Assembly: GCF_001592965.1 (NCBI RefSeq)
Contig: NZ_LRPC01000028.1
Coordinates: forward strand, 868,001-932,000
Source of the DNA: Roseivirga spongicola
GTDB lineage: Bacteria > Bacteroidota > Bacteroidia > Cytophagales > Cyclobacteriaceae
DNA: 64,000 bases
Direction: 5' to 3'
The translations under genes and the position numbers were made by a program. Under the pieces are notes generated by a model. It was not told the DNA's origin, did not search any database, and was given only the letters and a program-made list of their open reading frames with translations. The first letter of the stretch is position 1. Each line of letters opens with the position of its first letter. Below, in pieces: positions 36,123 to 45,230 of this stretch.

Positions 36123-37289
36123 TTACTTCTTGTATGTAATTCTATAGATACAATGGTTTACATCGTCTGACACTAAAATAGAACCATCAGGCATTTCCAT
36201 AATATCTACTGGTTTGCCCCAGCCTTTATTATTTTCAGTGTCTAACCAACCATCTGCAAAAATTTCACTTTTCACTACTTTATCGTTTTCAATCTGCACA
36301 AAGCGAAGTTGATAGCCAATATGACCTGCATCAGGGGTTCTATCCCATGATCCATGCTGTGCAACAATTATATTATTCTTGTATTTAGCAGGAAACATAT
36401 TGCCTTCGTAGAACCTCAATCCTAATGGAGCACTATGAGGCTCAAATTTGTAAGCTGGCTCAGTGAACTTATCTCGAGGATATTTCTTGCCAAATTCTTT
36501 GTCTGGAATATCTCCTTGATGCCAGTAAGGAAAGCCAAAGTGCATACCCGCCTTTGGAGCAAAGTTAAGTTCACAAGCCGGAATATCGTCACCCATAAGG
36601 TCTCTACCATTATCCGTAAACCACATATTATTGGTTTTTGGATTCCAAGTAAACCCAACTGAGTTTCTCACGCCCTTTGCGTAAATCTCCATATTAGAAC
36701 CATCAGGATCCATTCGGGTGATTGTTGCGTAAACTGGGTTTTCCTCTTCCTTATCACATACGTTACATGGGGCACCAACTGGCACATAAAGCTTACCATC
36801 GGGCCCGAAAGCAATGAACTTCCATCCATGATGACCGTCAGTTGGATATTGGTCATAAATAACCTCTGACTTAGGATCACTTAGGTTCTCCATAATACTT
36901 GGGAAACGGTGAATTCTGTTGATTTCGGCTACATATAAATCGCCATTTCTGTAAGCAATTCCATTCGGTGAATTCCAACCAGTTAGAATTGTATCTACCT
37001 TATCTGCCACCATATCTCCATTAGTATCGGTAAGTGCATAGACATTCTTTCTACGTCTATTACTCACAAAAACAGTTTTTCCGTCTTCGGTTCTGGCCAA
37101 TGATCTAGCGTCTATAACGTTGGTAGCGTAATAAGAAATTTCAAATCCTTCGGGAAGATTTATACGCTCCAAAAGGGCCTCATACTCATTATTCTGTTTG
37201 CTTTGGGCTTTGCTATCACAACTCCAAAAACTCACTAAACAAAGTATAAACAAGGAATAGAACAGTCTGATTAAGGTCGATCTTTTCAT
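36123..37289 (-). CDS. Sorbosone/PQQ-type sugar dehydrogenase-like beta-propeller lipoprotein
   Basis: A 388-residue secreted protein of the L-sorbosone/soluble glucose dehydrogenase superfamily, six-bladed propellers that often bind PQQ. A lipoprotein signal ends in SFWSC near residue 24. Blade motifs include LPEGFEISYYATNVIDARSLA, GWNSPNGIAYRNGDLYVAEI, WKFIAFGPDGKLYVPVGAPC and WGKPVDIMEMPDGSILVSDD, with the substrate-site His in the HGWKF and GSWDR regions. A CNVC pair near residue 175 may bind metal or form a disulfide. It is divergent from the ABC-F gene; the substrate is unknown. Confidence 0.82.
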   Translation of the reverse strand: MKRSTLIRLFYSLFILCLVSFWSCDSKAQSKQNNEYEALLERINLPEGFEISYYATNVIDARSLARTEDGKTVFVSNRRRKNVYALTDTNGDMVADKVDTILTGWNSPNGIAYRNGDLYVAEINRIHRFPSIMENLSDPKSEVIYDQYPTDGHHGWKFIAFGPDGKLYVPVGAPCNVCDKEEENPVYATITRMDPDGSNMEIYAKGVRNSVGFTWNPKTNNMWFTDNGRDLMGDDIPACELNFAPKAGMHFGFPYWHQGDIPDKEFGKKYPRDKFTEPAYKFEPHSAPLGLRFYEGNMFPAKYKNNIIVAQHGSWDRTPDAGHIGYQLRFVQIENDKVVKSEIFADGWLDTENNKGWGKPVDIMEMPDGSILVSDDVNHCIYRITYKK

Positions 37290-37294
37290 AATGT

Positions 37295-37302
37295 CAAATC
37301 TA
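37295..37302 (-). promoter_or_regulatory. Candidate -7 element of the sugar dehydrogenase-like gene
   Basis: On the minus strand this reads TAGATTTG, a TAnnTTTG match only 5 bp before the ATG, implying a leaderless or very short-leader mRNA. Confidence 0.4.
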
Positions 37303-37349
37303 TCAAATGATATATCGTGTAATGATAACTATTTTATCAGAGGTGAATG

Positions 37350-37379
37350 TTTGTTTTCTTTTTAGTGAAGCTATTTTTG
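37350..37379 (+). promoter_or_regulatory. Candidate promoter of the ABC-F gene
   Basis: TTTG (37350-37353) and TATTTTTG (37372-37379) are separated by 18 bp, a good match to the Bacteroidota -33/-7 pair. The ATG follows 4 bp later. Confidence 0.55.
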
Positions 37380-37383
37380 CGAC

Positions 37384-39300
37384 ATGATTGCCATCAACAA
37401 CCTATCTTATTATATCGGTGACAGACCCTTATTCGACAGCGCCAACCTACATATAAAACCCAATGATAGAATTGGATTAATAGGCCTAAACGGAAGAGGT
37501 AAGTCTACCCTTTTAAGGTTGATCATTGGTGAATATCAGCCCACTTCTGGAGAAATCTCTAAGAGTAAAGAGTGCACCATTGGATTCTTAAATCAAGACT
37601 TACTCTCCTATCAATCAGACGATAGCATTCTTTCTATTGCTATGGAAGCTTTTGAAGAAGCCAACAAGCATCAACGTCAGATTGAAAAGATTCTTCATAA
37701 AATGGAAACAGACTATGATGATAGTTTGGTTGATAAACTCTCAAAAGCTCAAGAGCAGTTCGAAGCACTAGGCGGATACAGCATGCAGTCAGATGCCGAG
37801 GCCATATTAGAAGGTATCGGTTTTAGAACTGAAGACTTAAAAAGGCCTCTCAGAGAGTTTTCTGGAGGGTGGAGAATGAGGGTAATGCTGGCCAAACTTC
37901 TTTTACAGAAGCCTTCTCTTTTAATGCTCGATGAGCCAACCAACCACTTAGACCTTCCCTCTATTAAGTGGATTGAAAGCTACCTAAGAAGTTATGAGGG
38001 CGCCATTATAGTAGTTTCTCACGATAGGTACTTCTTAGACAACGTGGTAACTTCCATAGTAGAGGTTTCGGGCTTTAAACTCACTCAGTACAGCGGTAAT
38101 TACTCGTTTTATCAGGAAGAAAAGGCCGAAAGAGAAGAAATTCAAAAGAACGCCTACGAAAACCAACAGGCTCAAATTCGCCAAACTGAGCGATTTATTG
38201 AACGATTCAGAGCTAAATCTACTAAGGCAAGACAGGTTCAGTCTAGGGTAAAGGCCCTTGAAAAAATGGACCTAATTGAAGACGTTGTTGATGAGAATAT
38301 CACCATGAACTTTCAGTTCGGCTTCACTCAAAAGTCTGGTAGGTACATTGTAGAGCTAAACAACATCTCTAAGAGCTATGGAGATCTTCAAATCCTGAAG
38401 AATTCTTCTGCTCAAGTAGAACGCGGAGATAAGATTGCGCTAATCGGAGCCAACGGAAAAGGTAAATCTACCCTTTTAAGAATTATAGCTGGGTCAGAGA
38501 AAATTGAAGGAGATAGAAAAGAAGGTCATAACGTAAACACCGCATTTTATGCCCAGCACCAGCTTGAGGCATTAAATATTGAAAACGAAATACTTCAAGA
38601 ATTACAGCAAGCTGGCTCAAGTAAGTCTGAAAGAGATTTGAGAGGTATTTTGGGTTGTTTCCTTTTTCAAAATGAAGAAGTTTTTAAGAAGATTAAGGTA
38701 CTCTCTGGTGGCGAAAAATCTAGAGTGGCTCTAGCAAAAACGCTTCTTTCTGAGGCTAACTTCTTAATGATGGATGAACCGACAAACCACTTAGATTTTT
38801 TATCGGTAAACATCCTTATTCAGGCGCTTCAACAATACGAAGGCACCTTCGTAATTGTTTCTCACGACAGACATTTTGTTTCTCAAATAGCCAATAAAAT
38901 CTGGTACATAGAAGATCAAGAAATCAAGGTTTATCCGGGAACTTACGATGAATACGAATATTGGCAAGCCAAAAGAGAAAAGCAATTAGCAGCACAGGCT
39001 CCACCAGAACCAGCTAAACCTAAAGCTAAAAGTGCAGGCAAAAAAGTTCGTAATAATCAGGAAGAGCAAGAGCTAAAGAAACTGAAACAGAGCTTAGCTG
39101 AAACAGAAAGTGCTATTGAGCAAATAGAAGGTGAAATTGCCAACATTGAAAAGGATATGGCTAAGCCAGAGGTGTTTGAAAACCCAGATACGCTGGCCGA
39201 AAAAACCGAAAAGCATACCCAGCTAAAGCAACAACTAGAAAGTAAGCAAGAAAACTGGGAAACCATTTATCTAGAAATAGAAGAGCTCGAGGCTAGCTAA
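37384..39300 (+). CDS. ABC-F family ATPase (ribosome-associated)
   Basis: A 638-residue soluble protein with two ABC domains and no membrane part. Walker A motifs are GLNGRGKST (near residue 36) and GANGKGKST (near 356); signatures are FSGGWRMRVMLAKLL and LSGGEKSRVALAKTL; both have DEPTNHLD. The domains are joined by the charged linker (P-site tRNA interaction motif) EREEIQKNAYENQQAQIRQTERFI..., and a C-terminal Uup-like coiled coil covers about residues 545-638. ABC-F proteins act on translating ribosomes, some giving antibiotic resistance. The stop is 2 bp from that of the convergent barrel gene. Confidence 0.93.
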   Translation: MIAINNLSYYIGDRPLFDSANLHIKPNDRIGLIGLNGRGKSTLLRLIIGEYQPTSGEISKSKECTIGFLNQDLLSYQSDDSILSIAMEAFEEANKHQRQIEKILHKMETDYDDSLVDKLSKAQEQFEALGGYSMQSDAEAILEGIGFRTEDLKRPLREFSGGWRMRVMLAKLLLQKPSLLMLDEPTNHLDLPSIKWIESYLRSYEGAIIVVSHDRYFLDNVVTSIVEVSGFKLTQYSGNYSFYQEEKAEREEIQKNAYENQQAQIRQTERFIERFRAKSTKARQVQSRVKALEKMDLIEDVVDENITMNFQFGFTQKSGRYIVELNNISKSYGDLQILKNSSAQVERGDKIALIGANGKGKSTLLRIIAGSEKIEGDRKEGHNVNTAFYAQHQLEALNIENEILQELQQAGSSKSERDLRGILGCFLFQNEEVFKKIKVLSGGEKSRVALAKTLLSEANFLMMDEPTNHLDFLSVNILIQALQQYEGTFVIVSHDRHFVSQIANKIWYIEDQEIKVYPGTYDEYEYWQAKREKQLAAQAPPEPAKPKAKSAGKKVRNNQEEQELKKLKQSLAETESAIEQIEGEIANIEKDMAKPEVFENPDTLAEKTEKHTQLKQQLESKQENWETIYLEIEELEAS

Positions 39301-39302
39301 TT

Positions 39303-40643
39303 CTATTGAAGAAAATAGTTTACTCCTAGTCCAAAACCAACTACAGAAGATTGTCTTCTGTTGTCACCGCCACCAGTTGGAAGGAAGTATCGGTAATTTA
39401 AATCAGCAGCTAAACCAAACTGTTCATTGAGTCTATAATTTAGACCCAAGCCGGTAATTCCACTCACATTGAATTTTTTAATGAAATCAGAATCGTTCAG
39501 GTTGGCTTTTTTGACTGAAAGAAAGTTCAACTCGCCCTTAACCCGATAAGCGAAGAAATAGTCGAAACCTACACCACCCAAAACGGACACATCGAATTTA
39601 CCGAACTGAGCCACTTTATAGCTCAACGTAGGCTGAACTGAAAGCCCTTGCAGTGTATTCACCAAATCATAAGTGCCAATGAAGTTTACATTGTCTGGAT
39701 CGTAACCAAGCGGCAAGTATATTGGAAACGACTGACCCTTACTTACTGAGTAAGCATTAGAAGTGGTTTTAGTTCTGAGCTCACTATATCTAAGAGCGGT
39801 ATTTAACGTCAACCTTTGACTTAATTCTAGCGAAAAACCAATTCCGGCACTCAATGAACCTAAAGTTTCTTCCTTTCGGTTTTCAATGCTAGACATAGCC
39901 TGAAAATTGGCATCCTCTGCCCTAGCTGCTAATGGAGAACCATTAGCGGGTTCGGAAATATTAAAGTTATTGTTCCCCAGCCTACCGTTAAGAGCATTTT
40001 CTCCCACAAACTCGGGTTGTTCTTCAGCAGTTTTAACCAAAGACGCCAGGGCAGATTCATCTACCCCCAACCTGTTCAGCCATTTGGCCTTGGTGGCAGC
40101 AAGACTAGCTCTGTAAGGCTTTGCCTCAAGTCTCTCCAAATCGATCAAAAGACCTTCTGAATCACTTTCACCTTCTGAACTCATTCCGACCGATTCATCA
40201 GTAGAGGAACCTTTCAAACTTATATTCTCAAGGGTTTCCTGAGCTTTTCCTTCACTAGATTTGGCAGCTAAAAGCGTTTTGATTTGATCACCAGGCTTCT
40301 CTCTTTTTAACTCTTCTTGCGTACCCTCTTTGGCTAAGAGTTTTTCATGAGCGCCATCTTCATTCTTAAGGGTATCTGTGGAGATTTGCTCTTCACTTTC
40401 AGTGAGTTGCTTAGTTCCCTCAAGAGCATCTGGTTGCTTCGTGAATAAGCCATTCTTATACAGCATACCTGCTGTAATGAACAAAATAAGTGCTGCAGCC
40501 ACCCCATAAGTTTGCCACATAAAGAAGACCCCCTTCTTCTTTTTTTCCCCCAGGGCCTGCTCCACTCCTGCCCAAACTCTTTCCGATGGCTGAAACTCAA
40601 CACCATCGAACATATCTTTCATTTCACTTTCAAAATTGTCCAT
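39303..40643 (-). CDS. Membrane-anchored outer-membrane beta-barrel protein, probable anti-sigma partner
   Basis: A 446-residue protein with an unusual layout. Residues 1-35 are cytoplasmic and resemble the short anti-sigma region of Bacteroidota (MFDGVEFQPSERVWAGVEQAL); residues about 46-62 are one transmembrane helix (YGVAAALILFITAGMLY); residues 65-250 are a polar low-complexity linker; residues about 255-446 are an OMP_b-brl/PorT-like beta-barrel domain with GIGFSLELSQRLTLNTALRYSEL and a terminal GFGLGVNYFLQ. The ATG at 40643 overlaps the sigma factor stop (TGATG). The layout suggests one chain spanning inner membrane, periplasm and outer membrane that could hold the sigma factor. Confidence 0.75.
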   Translation of the reverse strand: MDNFESEMKDMFDGVEFQPSERVWAGVEQALGEKKKKGVFFMWQTYGVAAALILFITAGMLYKNGLFTKQPDALEGTKQLTESEEQISTDTLKNEDGAHEKLLAKEGTQEELKREKPGDQIKTLLAAKSSEGKAQETLENISLKGSSTDESVGMSSEGESDSEGLLIDLERLEAKPYRASLAATKAKWLNRLGVDESALASLVKTAEEQPEFVGENALNGRLGNNNFNISEPANGSPLAARAEDANFQAMSSIENRKEETLGSLSAGIGFSLELSQRLTLNTALRYSELRTKTTSNAYSVSKGQSFPIYLPLGYDPDNVNFIGTYDLVNTLQGLSVQPTLSYKVAQFGKFDVSVLGGVGFDYFFAYRVKGELNFLSVKKANLNDSDFIKKFNVSGITGLGLNYRLNEQFGLAADLNYRYFLPTGGGDNRRQSSVVGFGLGVNYFLQ

Positions 40644-41197
40644 CACATTGACGCATTTGATTTAACTACTGTACTGGCCTCTTCAATCATTGCTTTTAGC
40701 AGAGCTCGCGCTCTTGAATACTGCGACTTTGAGGTTCCTTCAGTGATTTCCATCATTTCGGCTATTTCTTTATGACCATAGCCTTCAATGGCAAAAAGGT
40801 TGAAAACTGTTCTACAACCCACCGGCAACTTCTGCATCATTGCCATAATTTCCGTAAAGTGTAAGTGCGATATCACCAGATCCTTTTCCACATAAAGAGG
40901 TGTTTTCTCAATATCTAGCATTGGCTGCTGATAAAGCTTTTTTCTGTTGTGGTTGATGGCGGTATTAACGACTATGCGCTTTAACCAAGTCAGAAACTGT
41001 GCTTCCTGACGAAATGACTCTAGACTATTGAATATTTTAATAAATGCATCTTGAAGAATATCCTCAGCATCGGCCTGAGACTTTGCGTAACGCATAGCCA
41101 TAGGCATGAGCTTGGCAGCGTAGCGGTTGTAAAGTTCGCGCTGCGCCTTGCCATCTCCTTCAATGCATTTATGGATTAATTCTATATCTTGAATCAT
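40643..41197 (-). CDS. ECF-type RNA polymerase sigma-70 factor
   Basis: A 184-residue sigma factor of the extracytoplasmic-function class. Region 2 (residues about 20-85) shows LYNRYAAKLMPMAMRYAKSQADAEDILQDAFIKIF and WLKRIVVNTAINHNRK; region 4 (about 120-172) shows LPVGCRTVFNLFAIEGYGHKEIAEMMEITEGTSKSQYSRARALLK, the -35-binding helix-turn-helix. It is translationally coupled (TGATG) to the downstream membrane-anchored barrel protein, the usual place of an anti-sigma factor, which implies envelope-signal control. A small hairpin (AGAAGA/TCTTCT) lies just upstream of its start. Confidence 0.93.
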   Translation of the reverse strand: MIQDIELIHKCIEGDGKAQRELYNRYAAKLMPMAMRYAKSQADAEDILQDAFIKIFNSLESFRQEAQFLTWLKRIVVNTAINHNRKKLYQQPMLDIEKTPLYVEKDLVISHLHFTEIMAMMQKLPVGCRTVFNLFAIEGYGHKEIAEMMEITEGTSKSQYSRARALLKAMIEEASTVVKSNASM

Positions 41198-41294
41198 TGA
41201 CCTTTAAGAAGATCCTGTCTTCTGGTTTTTTAGACACACTGGTATTATTATTGGTTGTAATGCCATAGAAATTTATCGAAAGTCTTTCCTACAA

Positions 41295-42557
41295 ATGAAT
41301 ATAAAGCCTCTGTACTTAACTCTCATTCTTGCTTTGCTTACGCCATTTGCCACTTTGGCGCAAAAAGAATTAAAGTTTGATAACCGAGTTTACGAACCAA
41401 CTATAAAAACTGTACAAATAAACAGTAATGGTAATTCAGTTGAAAGTGTAATAGCCCCTCCCGTTACTAGAGTTAACAGGCAACAACTCTGGCTTTCTTT
41501 TGACGACCTTAGAGAAAATGCAGACTACTATTATGTCTATTTCATTCACTGTAATGCCGACTGGACACCCTCTAGTATTAGGCCAAACGTATTCCTGAAC
41601 ACCTTTAATGAGTTTGAAATAACCGAATTCGAGTTCAGCTCAGAGGCCAAGCAAAAATATGTAAACTACCGCTTTGCCATTCCAGCCTTTAAGACTTCGG
41701 GCAATTATTTGGCGGTTGTGTACAGAGATAGAGATAAAGAAGACTTGATTCTATCTCAAAGGTTCTATGTTTTTGAAGATGCTGCAGCCGCTGGTGTTTC
41801 TATAAACCGGTCTGCCGATGCTGGTAAAAGGCTCAATAATCAGCGGGTGGAAGTAACGCTTAACTACGCCAACCTTAAAGCCATTGACCCTAAAACTCAG
41901 TTTAAGGTGGTGGTTAGGCAGAATCAGCGCGAAGATTTGACCACCTATAACCTACCTTCTACTTTCATTGATCAGAATAATAAAACTATTCGATACCAAA
42001 ATCTGGGAGATGAAAATGAATTTCCGGGGACCAACGAATTTAGAAGCTTCGATTTGGGAACAGTAACCTTCACGGGGAGAAATGTGCAGTCTGTAAAGGT
42101 TGTTGAGAATAGGGTTTTCGCTGAACTCAGACCAGATATGCCACTTGGCGATGGATACCTTCAAGGATTAGATATTAATGGGCAATTTTACATTCGAGAT
42201 TTAGAAGGACGATCAGGACAATCTACGGCAGAATATGTGAACACCAAACTGAGTTTAAAACTTCCTCAAAAACAGGATAATGTCTACGTTTTGGGTGCAT
42301 TTAATAACTGGCAGAAGAATGAGACCTCGCTGATGCACTACAATAGCGAACTCGAACAATATGAATTGGAAGTTCTTTTAAAGCAAGGTTGGTATAATTA
42401 TACCTATGTGACCGATGGACAAGACCCTTTCTCTATTGATGGTAGCTTCTTTGACACTGAGAATTTATACGAAGTATTTGTGTACTACAGACCCATGGGT
42501 GGCAGAGGAGATTTATTAGTGGCATATTCAGCCACAGCCTACAACTCTAGGCGGTAA
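41295..42557 (+). CDS. Type IX secretion system plug protein (DUF5103)
   Basis: A 420-residue secreted protein matching the DUF5103/T9SS plug family over its length: signal peptide ending near residue 22 (TLAQ), first domain with DNRVYEPTIKTVQINSNG and YVYFIHCNADWTPSSIRPNVFLN, and a C-terminal Ig-like/CBM48-like domain NVYVLGAFNNWQKNETSLMHYNSELEQYELEVLLKQGWYNYTY. In Flavobacterium the plug closes the periplasmic end of the SprA translocon when it is idle. No other core T9SS gene is adjacent. It overlaps the convergent Cas6 gene by 11 bp at the 3' ends. Confidence 0.9.
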   Translation: MNIKPLYLTLILALLTPFATLAQKELKFDNRVYEPTIKTVQINSNGNSVESVIAPPVTRVNRQQLWLSFDDLRENADYYYVYFIHCNADWTPSSIRPNVFLNTFNEFEITEFEFSSEAKQKYVNYRFAIPAFKTSGNYLAVVYRDRDKEDLILSQRFYVFEDAAAAGVSINRSADAGKRLNNQRVEVTLNYANLKAIDPKTQFKVVVRQNQREDLTTYNLPSTFIDQNNKTIRYQNLGDENEFPGTNEFRSFDLGTVTFTGRNVQSVKVVENRVFAELRPDMPLGDGYLQGLDINGQFYIRDLEGRSGQSTAEYVNTKLSLKLPQKQDNVYVLGAFNNWQKNETSLMHYNSELEQYELEVLLKQGWYNYTYVTDGQDPFSIDGSFFDTENLYEVFVYYRPMGGRGDLLVAYSATAYNSRR

Positions 42558-43359
42558 CAGACTCTCTCTGAAATTGGTACTTTTCAGTTCTATCTACTGG
42601 ATTAGCATTGGCGATATCTAACATGCCGAAGCCCTTGTAAGTGTAATTGCCAAAGCCACAATGAAATAAAAACTCCTGAACCTCTTTATCAGCATACAAC
42701 TTAAAAGGCAAAGTATAACCTCTTACTTCATACTTCACGTCATTATCGAAAAGCGAATAAATTCTGGCGAATTTCTTATCTCTCTCCTGCATACGCTTTA
42801 AGTATTCGGCATCTGGCACTACCTGAAACTTCTTAAACCGATCAAAATCTTCTGTGGTGTAATTACCCAATCTCTCAAGTCTTTGAATCGTAGATTCGTA
42901 CAATAAATCGGAAAATTCATCAGATTCAGGAAGGATAAACCTTTTAGAAGACTCATCATTGAATTCAGCCTTAAAAGGCACTATCGGTGAAATACAGATG
43001 AATTTAGTTTCTTCCGTAAGGTCTATAGGTTTTTCGATTTCAGTGAAAGATGGACTCACTTTTAGGTTACCGAACTCAATAGTTTCGAACTCGAAAATTT
43101 GAGCAAGCAGATAATCTACAAAGTCTTTATCTGGTGATGATATAACCAGGGTAACCAAATTTGAATAATAATGGAGACCATTTCTGGAAATCTTGGTTTG
43201 TCCCTTCAGACCAGAAAAGTTAAAACATTCGAAATTGATGTATTTTTTCTCCGCACCCTTCACCAAAACACCTTTCAAAAATTGAGCTAGAATGTGTTGG
43301 TGATGAAATGGCAGGTAAGCCCCTCTATTATGCAGCTTAAAAATTACCCTGATTCTCAC
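42547..43359 (-). CDS. cas6: Orphan CRISPR-associated endoribonuclease Cas6 family protein
   Basis: A 270-residue RAMP protein with the two features of Cas6: an N-terminal ferredoxin-like strand leading into a histidine cluster (MRIRVIFKLHNRGAYLPFHHQHILAQFLKGVL; Y15, H19, H20, H22) and the C-terminal glycine-rich loop GFGNYTYKGFG at residues 235-245 (GxGxxxxxGxG). Cas6 cuts the repeat part of precursor CRISPR RNA. No array, Cas7, Cas5, Cas1 or Cas2 is in the window, so it either works on a distant array or has another RNA target. The start precedes a non-coding 128 bp leader. Confidence 0.85.
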   Translation of the reverse strand: MRIRVIFKLHNRGAYLPFHHQHILAQFLKGVLVKGAEKKYINFECFNFSGLKGQTKISRNGLHYYSNLVTLVISSPDKDFVDYLLAQIFEFETIEFGNLKVSPSFTEIEKPIDLTEETKFICISPIVPFKAEFNDESSKRFILPESDEFSDLLYESTIQRLERLGNYTTEDFDRFKKFQVVPDAEYLKRMQERDKKFARIYSLFDNDVKYEVRGYTLPFKLYADKEVQEFLFHCGFGNYTYKGFGMLDIANANPVDRTEKYQFQRESVTA

Positions 43360-43487
43360 TATACTCTACTTTAATTTACAACCTCCAAGACTTGCCCACC
43401 ATTGCGAGCAATATGAACCTAAACTCTGTGGTGAAAAAGATTGTTCAGCCTAATTGTAAAAAATAAAGATTTATAGCAAAATAGGAA

Positions 43488-44585
43488 TTAAACATTGAAA
43501 CGGAAGTGCATTATATCGCCATCCTTTACAATATAGTCCTTTCCTTCAACAGACATCTTACCAGCTTCCTTAATTGCAGCCTCAGTTTTATACTGTTGAT
43601 AGTCGTCTAATTTGATTACTTCCGCACGAATAAAGCCCTTTTCAAAATCGGTATGAATAACTCCAGCGGCTTGAGGAGCTTTCCATCCTTTGGTAATAGT
43701 CCAAGCACGCACCTCTTTTTCACCTGCAGTGAAATAGGTAATTAGGTTAAGCAAAGAGTAAGAAGCTTTAATAAGCTTATTTAAACCCGACTCCTTTAGG
43801 CCATATTCATCTAAGAACATAGCTTTCTCGTCTGGGTCATCTAACTCCGCAATTTGAGACTCTATTGAAGCGGAAATAACAACAACTTCTGCTCCTTCAT
43901 TGGCTACGGACTCTTTTAACGCATCAACATGCTCATTACCTGTGTGAATTGAAGACTCTTCTACATTGGCCACATAAATTACAGGCTTAATAGTAAGTAG
44001 AGATAAGTCTCTTACTGCCTCCAACTCATCTTCATTGGCTTCGATAGAACGAGCATTTTTGCCCGTTTCCATTTCGTTCTTGAACTTTTCTAAAGCGGCT
44101 AATTCTTTTTTGGCTTTGGCGTCTCCAGATTTAGCTATTTTCTGTAGCCTTAGAATCTTCTTCTCAATAGACTCAATATCCTTGAGCTGAAGCTCTGTAT
44201 CAATTACATCTTTATCGAAAACAGGGTCTACATTACCTGCAACGTGCACTACATTATCGTCTTTAAAACAACGGATAACGTGAATAATGGCGTCTACCTC
44301 CCTAATGTTAGCCAAGAACTTGTTACCAAGTCCTTCTCCCTTGCTGGCACCTTTTACTAAACCAGCAATATCTACAAATTCAATTACTGTTGGTAACACC
44401 TTTTGCGGGTTTACCAATCCTTTTAAAATATCTAAACGCTCATCTGGAACGGTAACCACCCCAACATTGGGTTCAATGGTACAGAAAGGAAAGTTTGCTG
44501 CTTCGGCCTTAGCGCTAGAAAGTGCATTAAAGAGTGTTGATTTTCCCACATTTGGCAGACCAACAATACCACATTGTAAACCCAT
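43488..44585 (-). CDS. ychF: Redox-regulated ATPase YchF
   Basis: A 365-residue Obg-related P-loop ATPase that binds ribosomes and represses the oxidative stress response. G1 is [14 protein letters not shown] (residues 8-21), the NKxE-type G4 is altered as in YchF/OLA1 and confers ATP preference, and the coiled-coil arm (about 130-195) is followed by the TGS domain [31 protein letters not shown] ending in MHFRFNV. The length matches the family. A -7 element (TATCTTTG on the minus strand) lies upstream. It is flanked by Cas6 and the PUR gene. Confidence 0.96.
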   Translation of the reverse strand: MGLQCGIVGLPNVGKSTLFNALSSAKAEAANFPFCTIEPNVGVVTVPDERLDILKGLVNPQKVLPTVIEFVDIAGLVKGASKGEGLGNKFLANIREVDAIIHVIRCFKDDNVVHVAGNVDPVFDKDVIDTELQLKDIESIEKKILRLQKIAKSGDAKAKKELAALEKFKNEMETGKNARSIEANEDELEAVRDLSLLTIKPVIYVANVEESSIHTGNEHVDALKESVANEGAEVVVISASIESQIAELDDPDEKAMFLDEYGLKESGLNKLIKASYSLLNLITYFTAGEKEVRAWTITKGWKAPQAAGVIHTDFEKGFIRAEVIKLDDYQQYKTEAAIKEAGKMSVEGKDYIVKDGDIMHFRFNV

Positions 44586-44622
44586 AATTGATAATTGAAT
44601 TTGCTTTTATTAAAACAGGGCG

Positions 44623-44630
44623 CAAAGATA
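44623..44630 (-). promoter_or_regulatory. Candidate -7 element of ychF
   Basis: On the minus strand this reads TATCTTTG, a match to TAnnTTTG, 37 bp before the ychF ATG. Confidence 0.4.
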
Positions 44631-44664
44631 AAAATAATTGATTTTTGAGCTCACTCTTGGACAA

Positions 44665-44686
44665 CAAAAAAGGGGCTAAGCCCCTT
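44665..44686 (-). terminator. Terminator of the PUR-family gene
   Basis: AAGGGGC and GCCCCTT form a 7-bp stem with a TAA loop; on the minus strand it runs into TTTTTTGTTGT. Confidence 0.8.
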
Positions 44687-44708
44687 AATATCTTTATCTT
44701 TTTATCTC

Positions 44709-45044
44709 TTAATCCCAGCTAAGCTCGCTATCGTGATTGGAGTCATTATTAAGACTATACTCTTCTTCTTTTTCGAATTGTGTAAAGTCTACATCGGGTA
44801 GCAATTCGTCTTTTACGTGTCCTACTGCTTCATTGAGTGCGTCTACAAATTTGTGAAAATCTTCTTTGTAGAGAAATATCTTATGCTTTTCATAGCTAAA
44901 ACCATCATCCTTGAACTTTCTTTTGCTCTCTGTGATGGTCAAATAATAGTCATTGGATCTGGTGGCCTTAATGTCAAAAAAATACGTCCTTTTTCCTGCC
45001 CTCACCCGCTTCGAAAAAATCTCATTCCTGTCCTTGTCTTCCAC
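44709..45044 (-). CDS. DUF3276/PUR-family nucleic-acid-binding protein
   Basis: A 111-residue cytoplasmic protein of the small PUR family found in Bacteroidota and Spirochaetes, related to eukaryotic Pur-alpha. The core beta-beta-beta-alpha repeat is visible in SKRVRAGKRTYFFDIKATRSNDYYLTITESKRKF and FLYKEDFHKFVDALNEAV. The C-terminal 30 residues are acidic and variable. Family members bind single-stranded DNA or RNA; the Borrelia homologue regulates transcription. It ends at a terminator and is divergent from the DUF58 gene. Confidence 0.9.
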   Translation of the reverse strand: MEDKDRNEIFSKRVRAGKRTYFFDIKATRSNDYYLTITESKRKFKDDGFSYEKHKIFLYKEDFHKFVDALNEAVGHVKDELLPDVDFTQFEKEEEYSLNNDSNHDSELSWD

Positions 45045-45230
45045 TACTCAAAGTATTTAATCTAATTAGTCTTAGTTGGTTTTCGTATAAAAAGCAGTCT
45101 AATATAAACCAATTAAAATTACTATTGCAAACACCGCAAAAATAAAAAACACAACCCATAAGTTTATTTTAAGTAGTTTGAAGGGTGATTTTGGGTCTAA
45201 GAAGCCGATAAGATACATAGAGCAACAGTT

